In this document: positions 1 to 12,550 of the stretch, piece by piece
How positions within the stretch are numbered: position 1 is the first letter of the stretch
Layout of the letters: each line of letters begins with the position of its first letter
From: Diogma glabrata
Lineage: Eukaryota > Arthropoda > Insecta > Diptera > Cylindrotomidae
Assembly: GCA_963693315.1 (NCBI GenBank)
Contig: OY856186.1
Location: 236,840,222 to 236,904,221 of the forward strand
Reading direction: 5' to 3'
DNA: 64,000 nucleotides
Notes under the pieces: model-generated
What the model was told of the DNA's origin: nothing
Database searches by the model: none
Seen by the model: only the letters and a program-made list of their open reading frames with translations
Translations under genes and position numbers: made by a program

Positions 1-72
1 GTCTCAAGCACTAAATTTATGTTCTTACCACAAAATGTTACTCGCATAAAAAATCGATCTTAATGTTCTGGA

Positions 73-310
73 GCCCTATTCCCGAACACATAAATTTGAA
101 TTTGGACAATATTGTGAGGTTTGTAATGCATAAAATTAAACGGTAACGGTAACGATTTCATGAAAAACGAATTTCCCAATATTGTCTAAATTGAATTTAG
201 ACGATATTGTGACATTTGTTTTGAAAATCGTTACCGTTACCGTTTAATGTTATGCAATACAAACTTCACAATGTTGTCAAAATTCACATTTATGCGTTCG
301 GGAATAGGGC
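73..310. mobile_element. Foldback MITE with ~85-bp inverted arms
   Basis: The left arm, from 73 (GCCCTATTCCCGAACACATA), is matched in inverted orientation by the sequence ending at 310 (GTTCGGGAATAGGGC). The arms include a mirrored CGGTAACGGTAACGATTT block near 150 and 225. A short AT-rich centre separates them. There is no coding capacity, so this is a non-autonomous element. A second copy of the same terminus begins at about 320, only ten bases away. The superfamily is not recognised. Confidence 0.75.
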
Positions 311-319
311 CCCTGGTCG

Positions 320-362
320 CTATTCCCGAACACATATCTGTCAATCGACAATATTGTCCATT
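320..362 (+). repeat. Second terminus of the CCCGAACACATA MITE family
   Basis: CGCTATTCCCGAACACATA followed by ACAATATTGTCC repeats the terminus and subterminal motif of the 73-310 element. An inverted partner lies at 12840-12919. The DNA up to about 540 carries more imperfect ACAATATTGT-like and ATAACAAA motifs but no gene. Confidence 0.5.
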
Positions 363-609
363 TCACCAAAATGCTTAACAACTTTGTATAAAAATGGTAT
401 TCTATAACAAAATTTGGGTATCCTTATGACACAAACCCTAGCAACAAAATTATAACAAATTATTACAAAGTTATAACAGATTTTTAGTACTAAATTCGAA
501 ATAAAAGAATCAGATGTCGTTGTTAGCAACTTTTTTGACAACTAATTTTTTTGATCTTAAAACATGCAAAATAAAATAAAAATATATTTAATAAATAAAT
601 ATGTTTTAA

Positions 610-708
610 TGATATATATATGTTACGGTCAATGTGAATAATCGATTATTATTAATAATCGCCGGTTATTATACATAATAACCAAATATATTGGTCAAAG
701 TGATTAAT
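610..708. repeat. Dispersed palindromic repeat (attattaataat / ggtcaaagtgattaat)
   Basis: The stretch contains GTTACGGT, the palindrome ATTATTAATAAT, CCGGTTATTAT and GGTCAAAGTGATTAAT. Related copies lie at 7845-7930 and at 9025-9118 continued in 12564-12640. The last copy is split by the second RTE element. It is probably an AT-rich MITE family; ends and class are uncertain. Confidence 0.45.
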
Positions 709-870
709 TTATTGATTGATTGATTGATTGATTGGAATGTAGGACCAAGCACTAGGCGAGACTCCCGGATTACGGCCGGGCCACTTCCTACAGTCGTAAT
801 TGTAAGTTAGGAGTGAACGACCCGGTTACAGACACCTGGCAAATCGTATCTAGCTACTACTGTTAGGAGA
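709..870 (-). mobile_element. Possible SINE/LINE 3' end with (CAAT)n tail
   Basis: Read on the minus strand, a GC-richer stretch (about 740-850) ends at GGTCCTACATTC and runs into a CAAT tetranucleotide tail (709-737), the layout of a short retroelement 3' end. No coding sequence or tRNA-like box is visible. This is an inference from composition and tail only. Confidence 0.3.
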
Positions 871-1815
871 CAATCACAAGGACAATCACTTATACATATA
901 ATCTGCAATCGCCAATCAGCAATCCCGTATCTAAAATTTCTCGCCTGCAATCTCCAGTCGGAAACCTGTTATTCATGTAATTTATTAGTATAATAGGATG
1001 ATGACTAAATTGTAGTCCTCTGCACTCTCCAATCTGAATTCATGTTATTATATTTATGGTTAAAATTATTTATGATTATTTATGGTTAAAAACATTTATA
1101 TTATGTACATATATATAAAAAACAAAAAACCCCTTTGAAAATTGAGTGAATTTCATATAAAAAAGTATTGGGATTGAATTGGATAAAAATATTATCTTTC
1201 ACTTGATGTTTTTATTTGAAATGTATTTATTTAAATTTTATAAAACATTATTTTATATAATATAATTAACGCAAGAATGTTTTGAATTTTTCTTGAAACA
1301 CAAGAATTAATTTAAGAAAAACAATTAACCCTGCTCGTTGATATCGTTCAAAAATCTTATTGGATTTTATGGATAATGTTTGGATAAATAGAAAGAGATA
1401 AATCTATCCCATAAAATTATGTCAACAAATGAAATTTTAAACTGAATTTGAAATAATAACTAAATTTCGCTAGTTAAAGCTCTAAGTAGGTTTAAATTTT
1501 ACACAAAATCGAATAGCACAATAACACCTTTATTTAGTTTTCTAGTAAAAATCAGAGTTAATAAATTTTACATTTAGGGAAGATTACATCTTGGTCGCCC
1601 ACATCTTTCCATTTTTGAAAGTAATCTTACCTTAGAGTTTAATTATTAAAACCAACACTTTAGAACTATTATATTAGATATAAAACTGATTATTACAATT
1701 AATGTTTTCACTACATTTAGTTATACTTATATATTTATCATTTAAGAGATTAATTTAGTTTAAAATTCACACTGTCACTTATAACAAGTGTTGATAAGAC
1801 GACCATTCACCATTG
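871..1815. other. AT-rich DNA without recognisable gene
   Basis: No open frame of note, no RNA gene and no clear inverted repeat were seen here. Confidence 0.6.
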
Positions 1816-1817
1816 TC

Positions 1818-2034
1818 ATATATATATATATATATATACCCATATATACACATGCACATACATACACATACACACATACATACACATACACACATATATA
1901 CACGTACATACACACATATATACACATGTACTCACATATATATACATATATACATACATATACACATACATGTACACATACATACATACATATATACACA
2001 CATACACACATATACGCAAACATACATATACATA

Positions 2035-2066
<32 letters not shown>

Positions 2067-2107
2067 CACACATACATACATATATATGCACACATATATA
2101 TATATAT
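1818..2107. repeat. (TA)n/(CATA)n microsatellite, left of RTE-1
   Basis: A compound TA, CATA and CACATA tract. The open frames across it are repeat artefacts (Y/I/H/T or M/Y/V/C only). It ends exactly where the RTE leader begins, and the same repeat type resumes past that element's 3' end at 5454. Confidence 0.95.
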
Positions 2108-2171
2108 GGGTAGCGAAATCCGAAATTCGACGTCCACGCCGTGCTGCCTGGTTAATGCTGACAGAATTAGG
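2108..2171 (+). ncRNA. Candidate HDV-like self-cleaving ribozyme at RTE-1 5' end
   Basis: The first 64 nt fold by inspection into an HDV-type nested pseudoknot. P1 is 2108-2114 GGGTAGC with 2143-2149 GCTGCCT: seven pairs starting with a G.U wobble. P2 is AAT/TC of 2124-2128 plus CC 2120-2121, paired with 2164-2171 GAATTAGG. P3 is ACG 2130-2132 with CGT 2140-2142, enclosing L3 TCCACGC. P1.1 is GG 2150-2151 with CC of L3. The joining strand is CAGA 2162-2165, which fits CNRA and makes C2162 the candidate catalytic base. P4 is weak (TTA/TGA). Predicted self-cleavage is immediately 5' of G2108, the first base of the element. HDV-like ribozymes are established at 5' ends of R2, RTE and other insect LINEs. 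Confidence 0.68.
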
Positions 2172-2288
2172 TTGGTGTACCGGAGACAAGCAGGGTAAAA
2201 ACTGCTTAGTCAATCATGGTACATCATGGCGAATTGGCGCCTTAAAACCAATGCGACTCAAGCGTCTGTTCTCCATGGTAGGGGCGGC

Positions 2289-2336
2289 TTGAAGCGGGCG
2301 TCTGTCTTGGATCAAGCGGCTCGCTATATAAACGTG
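2289..2336 (+). promoter_or_regulatory. Conserved leader block with TATATAA motif
   Basis: The CTCGCTATATAAACGTG segment and the preceding CGGGCGTCTGTCTTGGATCAAG-type sequence are almost unchanged in copy 2. There the block is present twice in tandem. The TATATAA could be a TATA box, but the position is about 215 bases inside the element. A start there would lose the ribozyme, so conservation for another reason is possible. Confidence 0.3.
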
Positions 2337-2364
2337 TCAAAAGGTTGTTTCTGGTAACCTTAAG

Positions 2365-2406
2365 ATGCAGAACGGACCCATTCACGACAATTTGGGTTGG
2401 GCCTAA
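2365..2406 (+). CDS. Conserved 13-codon upstream ORF in RTE-1 leader
   Basis: ATG at 2365 opens a short frame reading MQNGPIHDNLGWA, then TAA. Copy 2 has MQNEPIHENLGWAKG at the same place. The frame differs from that of the main ORF and closes 14 bases before the main frame becomes open at 2421. It could regulate translation of the long frame, or be a remnant of a longer leader protein. Function is unknown; it is short enough that selection on the RNA sequence itself could explain the conservation. Confidence 0.45.
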   Translation: MQNGPIHDNLGWA

Positions 2407-2420
2407 GGTTAACACCCTAA

Positions 2421-5400
2421 CCCCGGAAAAAAAAATTATTTGTTAAATTTGGAAATCAGAAAAGAAAAACAGACCCGGACAAAAACAACAGAATTTTACC
2501 TGGACGTGAAAAAGGACCAGACTACCGAATCGGAACGTGGAACGTGCGCAGCCTGAGCGCTCCTGATGCTCTTATAAGTCTAGAAACAGAGGCTGAGAGG
2601 TATGGGATGGATATCATAGCTCTGCAAGAAATTAGACAGCCAATAATCGGAAAACAAGATTTGGATAGTCACTCTCTATACTGTAGTGGTCATCCTTCTC
2701 GAAGAGAATTTGGAACTGGCTTTCTTGTTGGTGCACGCATACAAGAAGCCGTGATGAAATTCATCCCGGTCAGTGAGAGGATTTGCTACCTACGTGTTCG
2801 TGGTACATATAACAATATCTCTCTTATTGCCGTGCATGCACCTACTGAAGCTAAGACCGTCGACGAGAAGGATAATTTCTACATAGCACTGGAAGAGGTT
2901 ATGAAACAAACACCAACACGCGACTTCACTATGGTTCTTGGTGACTTTAATGGGCAGGTTGGAAGAGATATCTCTTATGGAAATGTGGTGGGCCCCAACA
3001 GTCTGCATTTGAATTCGAATGATAATGGTGAGAGAATGACTGAGTTTGCATTATCAAATAATTTGAGAATTGCCAGTACTTTCTTTCCGCACCGATCGAT
3101 TCATAAGCAGACATGGGTCTCACCGAATGGAAACACTCGAAATCAAATTGATCACGTGCTAGTTACAGCACGTTTCTTTTCGAGTGTTCTGGATGTGCGA
3201 TCCTTTAGAGGTGCATACATTGGAAGTGACCACTTTCTTGTATGTGCTAAAATAAGGTTCCACTTCCCAAACCCAAGCATTCCGAAATTCAATCAACGGA
3301 AACGATTTAACATCTCATCACTAAAGAATGCAGAACCAGAAGAGAGATATCAAAACCATATTGCCGAAACATTGGAGAAATCAGAAACCATTAATGGAGA
3401 CGTCGATAAGTCATGGTATTTGCTCAAAGATGCTGTTTTAAGCGCTGCTGAGGGAATACTTGGACGACCACAAAACCACTCCCAGAAGCCATGGATGGAT
3501 CAAGCATGTCTTGACGCTATTCAATACAAAAGAGATTGCTATCTGAAATGTCTGCAAGGACGCAACACCAGGTCCACGAAGGAGAACTATAAACTGGCAA
3601 GACAAGCCGTTACAAAGTTATGTAGACGAACGAAGAGAGAATGGTGGAAGAGAAAGTGTGAGGAGATTGAAAGCTTCAATAAGGAACATCAATCGCGTAA
3701 CTTCTTTCAACAGGTTAAAACCTTAAAGAAGGGCCCTCAAACTAGATCGACTGCTATTCAAAACGAAGATGGGGAGCTACAAGTAGACCTTAAAAATATA
3801 TTAGATACTTGGGCCGCTTATTTTGAGAATCTTCTCAACTTAAGTGACCAGAAACAAGTCGGGCGACGAGCAAAGCTTATTCGTGCGTCAAAGGTACATG
3901 TAGACGAACCCACCAAAGAGGAATTCGATGCGGCGCTGTCAAAATTAAAATGCAATAAAGCACCTGGTATCGACGATATAACATCCGAAATGATTGTACA
4001 TGGTGGTGAAACTCTATCCTTAAGATTGTTTGAACTTGTTCAAATGATCTGGAGGACTGAAACCATGCCACAGGACTGGAACACAGCTATGCTGATACCA
4101 ATCCATAAAAAAGGTAATCGCCTACAATGTGCAAACTACAGAGGAATCGCTCTACTCTGCACAGCATATAAGATCTTTTCTTACATTTTGCTATCCAAAA
4201 TCAATCCTTTTGCTGAACAACTGTTTGGAGAATATCAGTGTGGCTTCCGGCGGGGCCGAGGTACCACCGATGCACTTTTCTCGATAAGGATGATTTTGGA
4301 AAAGTGCCGAGAGTTCAACATACCAGTGCACCAACTCTTCATTGATTTCAGGCAGGCCTACGACTCTCTCGAACGAGAGACTCTATGGTCTGCTCTGGTG
4401 TCAATGGGAATTCCTGGTAAACTGGTATCACTATGCAAAATGACAGTACAGAACTCTCAATGCTGTGTACGAGTAGAGAACGAAATATCAAGGTTTTTTA
4501 AAGTCGACTCCGGGTTAAGACAAGGTGATGCTATCTCTCCTATACTTTTTAATTTAGCCTTGGAATATGTGTGCCGTCAAAAGAAACTACCGACTAACAA
4601 CAATATCTTGTCAATAAACTCAGTACAGATGATTGCATACGCTGATGATGTTGTCATCCTCGGCCGAAGTGAAGCTGTTATGAGTGAGACTTTTAAGTCG
4701 CTTGAGAGTGGAGCTAGAAATATTGGTCTTCAAATTAACTACAATAAAACCAAACATATGAATGTTTCAAGAGAGTCTGAGAAGAAAGATTTGATGTGCG
4801 GCGATGAACGAATTGAGGGAGTTGAATCTTTTAAATATTTGGGATCAATGCTTGACTCAAACAACAGCATACTTACAGATATAAAAGCTCGAATCGCTGC
4901 AGGTAATCGAACTTTCTACTCAATCAAACCTCTCCTTGGATCTCCGTATGTATCAACTAACACCAAGCTCAAGTTATACAAGACATTGATTAGACCGGTT
5001 GTGATGTATGGATCACAAACGTGGACCCTTACACAGAATGACGAATCGCATTTATCTGTATTTGAGCGTAAAATATTACGCTACATTTTTGGTCCACTTA
5101 AGACAGACGATGGAGAGTATAGAACCCGATATAACTTTGAGATCAGAGACCTTCTTGAGGGTCCTGATATAATAGGTTGTATCCGTTCTAATAGGATTGC
5201 TTGGTTTGGGCATGTTCTACGAGCCGATTCACAGTCTGGAATGATTAGAAAAATGTACGTTAGTACCCCAGGGAGTGGGCGACCGCGAGGTAGACCACGA
5301 CTACAATGGGAGACTGACGTAATAAACGACCTTAAAAAAATCGGCTGCCATGGTAATTATGTCGCTGTTGCGAATGACCGTGGTGAATATTCGAAGCTGA

Positions 5401-5432
5401 TTAGCCTGGCAACGCTCCTACATGGAGCATGA
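2421..5432 (+). CDS. RTE endonuclease-reverse transcriptase (intact frame, no ATG start)
   Basis: The frame is open from 2421 (after a TAA) to TGA at 5432. No in-frame ATG precedes the GTWNV endonuclease motif at 2532-2546. Numbering from the GTG at 2544, the endonuclease shows QE (28-29), HAPTE (98-102), GDFN (133-136), QIDH (201-204) and SDH (228-230). The reverse transcriptase shows the [11 protein letters not shown] region (522-537), DFRQAYD (601-607), QGD..SPILFN (660-670) and the YADD catalytic box (699-702). A conserved C-terminal region carries YGSQTW and WFGH. No stop or frameshift interrupts these domains. The protein would nick target DNA and copy element RNA by target-primed reverse transcription. 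Copy 2 has an ATG where this copy does not, so translation here would need a non-AUG or internal start. Clade assignment to RTE is from motif memory. Confidence 0.85.
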   Translation, partial: PRKKKLFVKFGNQKRKTDPDKNNRILPGREKGPDYRIGTWNVRSLSAPDALISLETEAERYGMDIIALQEIRQPIIGKQDLDSHSLYCSGHPSRREFGTGFLVGARIQEAVMKFIPVSERICYLRVRGTYNNISLIAVHAPTEAKTVDEKDNFYIALEEVMKQTPTRDFTMVLGDFNGQVGRDISYGNVVGPNSLHLNSNDNGERMTEFALSNNLRIASTFFPHRSIHKQTWVSPNGNTRNQIDHVLVTARFFSSVLDVRSFRGAYIGSDHFLVCAKIRFHFPNPSIPKFNQRKRFNISSLKNAEPEERYQNHIAETLEKSETINGDVDKSWYLLKDAVLSAAEGILGRPQNHSQKPWMDQACLDAIQYKRDCYLKCLQGRNTRSTKENYKLARQAVTKLCRRTKREWWKRKCEEIESFNKEHQSRNFFQQVKTLKKGPQTRSTAIQNEDGELQVDLKNILDTWAAYFENLLNLSDQKQVGRRAKLIRASKVHVDEPTKEEFDAALSKLKCNKAPGIDDITSEMIVHGGETLSLRLFELVQMIWRTETMPQDWNTAMLIPIHKKGNRLQCANYRGIALLCTAYKIFSYILLSKINPFAEQLFGEYQCGFRRGRGTTDALFSIRMILEKCREFNIPVHQLFIDFRQAYDSLERETLWSALVSMGIPGKLVSLCKMTVQNSQCCVRVENEISRFFKVDSGLRQGDAISPILFNLALEYVCRQKKLPTNNNILSINSVQMIAYADDVVILGRSEAVMSETFKSLESGARNIGLQINYNKTKHMNVSRESEKKDLMCGDERIEGVESFKYLGSMLDSNNSILTDIKARIAAGNRTFYSIKPLLGSPYVSTNTKLKLYKTLIRPVVMYGSQTWTLTQNDESHLSVFERKILRYIFGPLKTDDGEYRTRYNFEIRDLLEGPDIIGCIRSNRIAWFGHVLRADSQSGMIRKMYVSTPGSGRPRGRPRLQWETDVINDLKKIGCHGNYVAVANDRGEYSKLISLATLLHGA

Positions 5433-5445
5433 ACGCCGTTTAAAA

Positions 5446-7260
<1,815 letters not shown>

Positions 7261-7262
7261 AG

Positions 7263-7354
7263 GTGCGTTCGATTTGACTGAAACAACTGAAAAAACAACA
7301 ACAATTGCATTTAATTTTTCAGTTGCTTCAGTTGTTTCAGTCAAATCGAACACG
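7263..7354. mobile_element. Compact foldback MITE (~90 bp)
   Basis: GCGTTCGATTTGACTGAAAC... at 7264-7290 is inverted at 7327-7353 (...GTTTCAGTCAAATCGAACAC). About 35 bases of A/T-rich loop separate the 26-base arms. There is no coding potential. Confidence 0.75.
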
Positions 7355-8370
7355 GCTTATATACCACGACTTGTTGATTAGATCGTTTCTTTAACACTAC
7401 AAAAATCAGATAAATTCTATAGCCTTTTTAAAAATGTTAATAATTTTCATCGACTAAAATCACTACGGTTTAATTTCATTTTAATTTTAAATGAAAAAAA
7501 GTAATAAAAATAAACAACGACACAACAATGTTGTATCGAATTGAAAACCATAAATTACGAGAATTTCAAGAGAAAAAAAATTATTTTCCTGATTTTTCAA
7601 TCTTTTAATTAGAAAAATTAAATTATTTTCAAAATACCACCATTATTATATATTATTATATATCATATATTATATATTATTGAAGCACTTGGTTTGAGAC
7701 ACATTTTAGATAACTTTTATTGAGTAATAAAAAGGGTCTTATTAATATGGTAAATTATTAAAGTAAAAATATATATATATATTTATCACGACGGAGAGTT
7801 TTATCCACGTCCATCTTCTTTAAATGCGCTTCGCAAACTCCCATTGGTCAAAGTGATTAATTTATGTGCATTTATTATATTGACCGGTTATTATTAATAA
7901 TTTCCAATGCAGTTTGGTATATGTAATTAATTGAGCACAGTTTATTAAAACTACAACTTTAACGTAATTATTATGTATCTATTCGCTGTGATTAAAATTA
8001 AGGATATTAGATTGAGGGTTAAGAAGTTAGGGATCCATGGAATACGCCAATAGTTTCTGTTATTATTTTTTTAAATAAAATGTGTTAAGTAGTAGAAATT
8101 ACAATTTGTGTCACAATACATACAAATAAATTTAAGACCTAGCCCCAACAACAATATGCGTTCTTATGCAAATATGCAAATTTTCATATTATTTTAAAAT
8201 TTTATTTAAATATCCATTCTTATCTATTCTAAACAATAAATCCAATCGCGTTACAAAATAGAACATAGGCCAATATTTCATGTTGATGGAAGAAACAAAA
8301 ATTAAATAAAAGGAGGAAAAGGCAAAAAGGTTCATCCGCTAGCCTCCCTTTGATATCGTATTGACTAATT
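7355..8370. other. AT-rich DNA with one dispersed repeat copy
   Basis: The region contains a copy of the GGTCAAAGTGATTAAT / CCGGTTATTATTAATAAT family at about 7845-7930. The rest is AT-rich with no gene seen. Confidence 0.5.
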
Positions 8371-8371
8371 A

Positions 8372-8438
8372 TAACTCTTTGCTATTGCCAGTGGTATATG
8401 ATATCTCAGGTTAACTCATATGCCAATAGCAGGCACTG
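8372..8438. repeat. Short imperfect inverted repeat
   Basis: TTGCTATTGCCAGTGGTATATGA is mirrored by TCATATGCCAATAGCA within 65 bases. It is probably a small hairpin or MITE remnant. Confidence 0.4.
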
Positions 8439-8595
8439 AAACACGCGGAGTTGTTGTGACACCAGACAAGTAGATAAAAAAAATAAACAAATCAATAAAA
8501 ACTGATTCCTTCATTCATAATTTATAGGATAAATTCTTCATTTATTACTTTCGATTACATTACAAATGAACATTTAAACATTTTTTACAAACTAT

Positions 8596-9015
8596 TTATT
8601 TTGGCAGACTACTGTGACATTTTGGATTACAAAGTATTTTTGACTGTTTGCATTTGCATCGACTTGTGGAGCATTTACTTTTACAATTGCAATGCTTGAA
8701 CCCTTGACCACCTAAGTTGGCATAATTACGAGCACATTTTCTTAGACTTATATCATTCACTGGGACTTCATTCATTGAAATGAAAGTTTCTTTTCAGACA
8801 TCAAAATCATTCCTTGTGTACAGTTGGTTTAAAATGCCATGTTTTGAACCAATTTTATATAAGTTTTCGTTTTCCTTAGAAGTTATAACACATAAAATAT
8901 TCCGGTTATCAGCCTTATGCCTATCTACTTCTGGTATTCTTATTCGGATGGTTTCTCCTACATTTGCTGATGGAAATTTTGTGAAAATTACTATTATTAC
9001 GCATTCGTAATGGAA
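8596..9015 (-). pseudogene. Broken C-terminus of integrase-type transposon protein (KRAB-A domain-containing protein 2-like)
   Basis: The minus-strand frame reads NVGETIRIRIPEVDR, then NLYKIGSKHGILNQLYTRNDF, an in-frame TGA, then SLRKCARNYANLGGQGFKHC, and ends with a dense Cys/Lys tail (CNCKSKC, RCKCK, CNPKC) before TAA at 8596-8598. This layout matches the C-terminus of transposon-derived integrase proteins that insect annotations call KRAB-A domain-containing protein 2-like, whose Cys-rich tail resembles tesmin/CXC repeats. The integrase core is missing because the upstream side (from 9016) is a different repeat. The internal stop and the truncation make it non-functional. Family naming is from motif memory, not a search. 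Confidence 0.6.
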
Positions 9016-9118
9016 ATTTCAAGTTAAACGTGTTAAAATTATTACATTTACCAAACCTCATTGGTAATTATTAATAATAACTGGTTAAAGTGATTAATGT
9101 GAAATTTTTATCACAATT

Positions 9119-9130
9119 AACAAAACACTT
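9119..9130. repeat. Target-site duplication of RTE-2, 3' side
   Basis: AACAAAACACTT, identical to 12552-12563. The 12-bp duplication brackets the element and shows that both ends are original. Confidence 0.85.
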
Positions 9131-9143
9131 CTCTCTCTGGCGT

Positions 9144-12129
9144 TTACATCCCATGAAGGGATTTTGCCGTCTGTGCCACCAGCTTCCAATCATCTCGTTC
9201 CATGACCAGTTGACCCCAGTTTCGACATCCTATATCACGAAGGTCTTGGATGATGTCATCACGCCAGCGTTGTCTAGGTCTTCCTCTTCGACGAACACCA
9301 GCTGGTTGTTGTTGGGACGCTTTTTTTATCATTCTTTCCAATGGAGCCCTTTCTACATGACCAAACCATCTAATCCGGTTGGATTTAATGAATCCGATTA
9401 CATCGCAGCCTCCAAGAAGCTGTCTGATTTCATGATTCATTCGGATTCTATACTGATTTTCAGCAACTTTACATGGACCATAAATTGTTCGTATGACTTT
9501 CCTCTCGAATGTTGATAGAATTCTACAATCGGAGGAAGTCAGTGTCCAGCTTTCACTTCCAAATGTGAGCACAGGTCGGATTAATGCTTTGTAAAGTGTG
9601 AGTTTGCACGACTGCGAAAGATGTTTGGATCGCAAAAGTTTTGAGTATGCGTAGAAAACTCTGTATGCGGTTGAGACACGAGCTTTAATATCTACCTGCA
9701 TGTCATTGGACGATGTTATTACAGATCCGAGGTATTTGAAGTTTTCTACACGTTCCACTTCATAGTCGCCAGTATTCAGATTGCCGGGAGGTATATTCCT
9801 GGATGTTGTTAAAAGTTTAGTCTTGCCGGTGTTAATGCATAATCCAAGTCGTTTAGTATTTCTTTCAAGCTGAGAGAGACTATCCTTGATATCGCTTGTT
9901 CTACGTCCGAGAAGCACAATATCATCTGCATAGCCAAGAACTTGACTAGATTTGTTATATATGCAGTTTTGTGTCTCAATTCGGCTTTTTCTTATCGCGT
10001 ACTCCAGCGCCAAATTAAATAGTATGGGCGCGAGTGCATCACCTTGTCGAACACCTGATGTTATATCGAAAGGATCAGAAACAGACCCTTCGATTACTAT
10101 TCTACAATTTGATCCCGATGTTGTGAGCTTGCACAGAGAAACAAGTTTCTCTGGGATACCAAGGCATATGAGTGCGGACCAGAGGTTGTCGCGGATGATA
10201 CTATCATATGCTTGCCTGAAATCAACGTAGAGCTGGTGAATGCTGATGTTGTACTCCCAACATTTTTCCAGAATCATCCTTAATGTAAAACATTGATCTG
10301 TGGTTGAGCGGTTGGGACGAAAACCACACTGATAGTCACCTATGATAGATTCGGCGAACGGGATGAGTCGAGCAAGTACAACATTAGCTAGTATTTTATA
10401 TGCAGTGTTCAACAGTGCGATGCCACGATAATTTTCACACTTTAGACGGTCACCTTTCTTATGTAGCGGAACAATGAGAGCTGTTTTCCATTCAGCAGGT
10501 AGTTCTTCTTGGTCCCAGATTGCAAGAATCAGATCGTATATACGTGAGACCAGAGCTGCTCCTCCATTTTTCAGAAGTTCTGCGGGAATTCCATCGAAAC
10601 CTGGTGATTTGCCATTTTTCAGTTTTTTAATGGCAGCTTCCACTTCTTCTATTGCTGGGTAAGGGACAAAAATCTCCTCAGTTGATGGAGCAATTGCTCG
10701 AATAGGATGAACTTCGTTCGTCCTATTGAGTAGGTCTTGAAAGTGGGATCGCCACACTGCCAGCACATCACGTTCACTTGTTGTAAGTTCATTATTTTCA
10801 TTTTTGATGGCTGTAGATCTTGGGTGGAAATCTTTTGTCAGATTCCGTGCACTGGCAAAGCACTCTTTTGAATTTCCGTTGGCCGCATGTTGGTTGATGT
10901 ATTCGATGCAGCTTTTCATGTGTTCGCGTTTTTTTTTACGTAGAAATTTTGCTGAGGCTTTCCTGGCGCATAGATAATCAGCTTGGGAGCTTCGGGTGTT
11001 CCTTGTTAACCATTTTTCTCGCAGTTTTTGTTTATTTTCAACGGATTGGCGGCACTCGTCGTCAAACCATTCGTTGTGTGATTTCGGTGGTCGTTTTCCG
11101 ATTGTAGTTTGTGCTGCGGCTATAATGGTTGATTGAAGCGTTTGCCATTCTTCTTGTATGTTTAATGGCATCTCAGAAGAGATGTCATGCTCTTCTATGT
11201 TTTGTGTTATTATTTCCTGATATCTATTCAGCGTTTCCGGTTGTTTAAATGCTTCGACATTCCAGCGCACGGTCTTTTTTGCTTGTCTGTTAAATGTAGA
11301 TGACAACTTGCACTTGTACTTAAAGATGACAAGCATATGATCGGTGTCCATATCAGCACCTCTGTATGATCGAACGTCAGTTATACCTGTAGAGTGTCTC
11401 TTAGAGATCATGACGTGATCGATTTGATTTTCCGTTCTTCCGTCATTTGATTTCCACGTTGCCTTGTGAATTCTCTTGTGAGGGAAGAAAGTGCTGGAAA
11501 TTACTAGATCATACATCATAGCCAGCTCGGCTGCGCGAAAACCGTTATTGTTACTGGTATGATGCAAGCTGTTAGGGCCGATATGTGTTTTAAGTTCTGC
11601 AATCCTACCGATTTGAGCATTAAAGTCACCTACCACGATTTTTATATCGTGCCGCGGGATGTTATTGATGACTTCCTCGAGTTCTGGGAAGAACAGGTCT
11701 TTAATATCATCTGCTTTATCTTCAGTAGGTGCATGAACATTGACGATCGTTACATTGAATTTTTTCGTGCGGATTCTCAGTGTGCATAACCGCATATTAA
11801 TTGGGCAGAAGTCGATAACATGCTGATTCACGCGACGGTGTATAAGAAAGCCAAACTCCAAATTCTCCTCCGTTTTGATGACCGCAATAATACAGAGTGT
11901 ATCCTTTCGCTGTTTCATGGATTCCACTGCCTGGCCATCTTAGTTCTTGTAATGCCACTATATCCAGTGTGTAGCTCTCGACTTGTTGGGTGAGTTTTAG
12001 GAGATCTCCTGGTCTTCTAAGGCTTAGCACGTTCCAGGTTCCTATTTTTAAATCGTAGTCCGGGTACAGTTTCCGAGGTCGTTCCAATAATGAATCCGAG
12101 ATATTCCGAGGCCTGTGTACAGAATTCAT
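9144..12129 (-). pseudogene. RTE endonuclease-reverse transcriptase, single frameshift
   Basis: ATG at 12129 opens a frame with the endonuclease start (LKIGTWNVLSL, QELRW). A one-base insertion in a T-run (plus-strand AAA at about 11853-11855) shifts the frame. The downstream frame (about 11850 to the stop at 9144-9146) then continues with HAPTE, GDFN, QIDH, DTDH, the RT core ([29 protein letters not shown]) and the C-terminal YGP/WFGH region. Position and direction of the slip are clear from comparison with RTE-1. Everything else appears intact, so this is a recently disabled copy or a sequencing-level indel. It lies in the same clade as 2421-5432 but is a distinct family by protein divergence. 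Confidence 0.85.
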
Positions 12130-12158
12130 GACAGTAATTTTTTTACGGAAATGGGGTG

Positions 12159-12206
12159 TTAGCCCTTCGCCCAACCCAAATTTTCGTGAATGGGTTCGTT
12201 CTGCAT
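12159..12206 (-). CDS. Conserved 15-codon upstream ORF in RTE-2 leader
   Basis: ATG at 12206-12204 reads MQNEPIHENLGWAKG, then TAA. It corresponds residue by residue to the 13-codon frame of RTE-1 (E/G and E/D differences). It ends 30 bases upstream of the main ATG at 12129 and is in another frame, so reinitiation or leader control is conceivable. Confidence 0.45.
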   Translation of the reverse strand: MQNEPIHENLGWAKG

Positions 12207-12233
12207 CTTAAGGTCACCAGAAACAACCTTTTT

Positions 12234-12395
12234 ACACGTTTATATAGCGAGCCGCTTGATCCAAGACAGACGCCCGCTGAAAGCCGCCCCTAACATGGAG
12301 AACAGACGCTTTCTACACATTTATATAGCGAGCCGCTTGATCCAAGACAGACGCCCGCTCCAAGCCGCCCCTAACATGGAGAACAGACGCTTGAG
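12234..12395 (-). repeat. 81-bp tandem duplication in RTE-2 leader
   Basis: Two copies with a period of 81 (12234-12314 and 12315-12395) differ at only a few positions. Each contains the TATATAA-bearing block. RTE-1 has one copy. The arrangement resembles tandem 5' monomers of some LINE families, although only two units are present. Confidence 0.85.
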
Positions 12396-12485
12396 TTGCA
12401 TTGGTTTTATGGCGCCAATGACTCGCCATGGTGCAGAATCATTGAGTATAAGCAGTATTTACTCTGCCCCTCTCAACTACACCAA

Positions 12486-12550
12486 CCTAATTCTGTTAGC
12501 GTTACCCAGGTAGCACGGCGTGGACGTAGAATTTCGGATTTTCGCTTCCC
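12486..12550 (-). ncRNA. Candidate HDV-like ribozyme at RTE-2 5' end
   Basis: The minus strand from 12550 reads GGGAAGC...GCTACCT. P3 (ACG/CGT), L3 (TCCACGC), P1.1 GG and the CAGA joining strand are the same as in RTE-1. P1 has one A.A mismatch at its fourth pair. RTE-1 has U.G there, so the likely ancestor was U-A and this copy may be weakened. The first G is one base inside the target-site duplication. Confidence 0.6.

Noticed and set aside
2152..2161. Strong P4 stem for the RTE HDV-like ribozyme
   Set aside because: Only two or three pairs form in either copy, so P4 is not used as evidence.
1775..2292. Long open frames on both strands
   Set aside because: They translate TA/CATA microsatellite into Y/I/H/T or M/Y/V/C repeats.
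9090..9515. Plus-strand 141-residue frame
   Set aside because: It is antisense to the RTE-2 coding sequence, which has clear RT/endonuclease motifs on the minus strand.
12190..12513. 107-residue plus frame with an internal duplicated segment
   Set aside because: It is antisense to the RTE-2 leader; the duplication is the 81-bp (27-codon) leader repeat.
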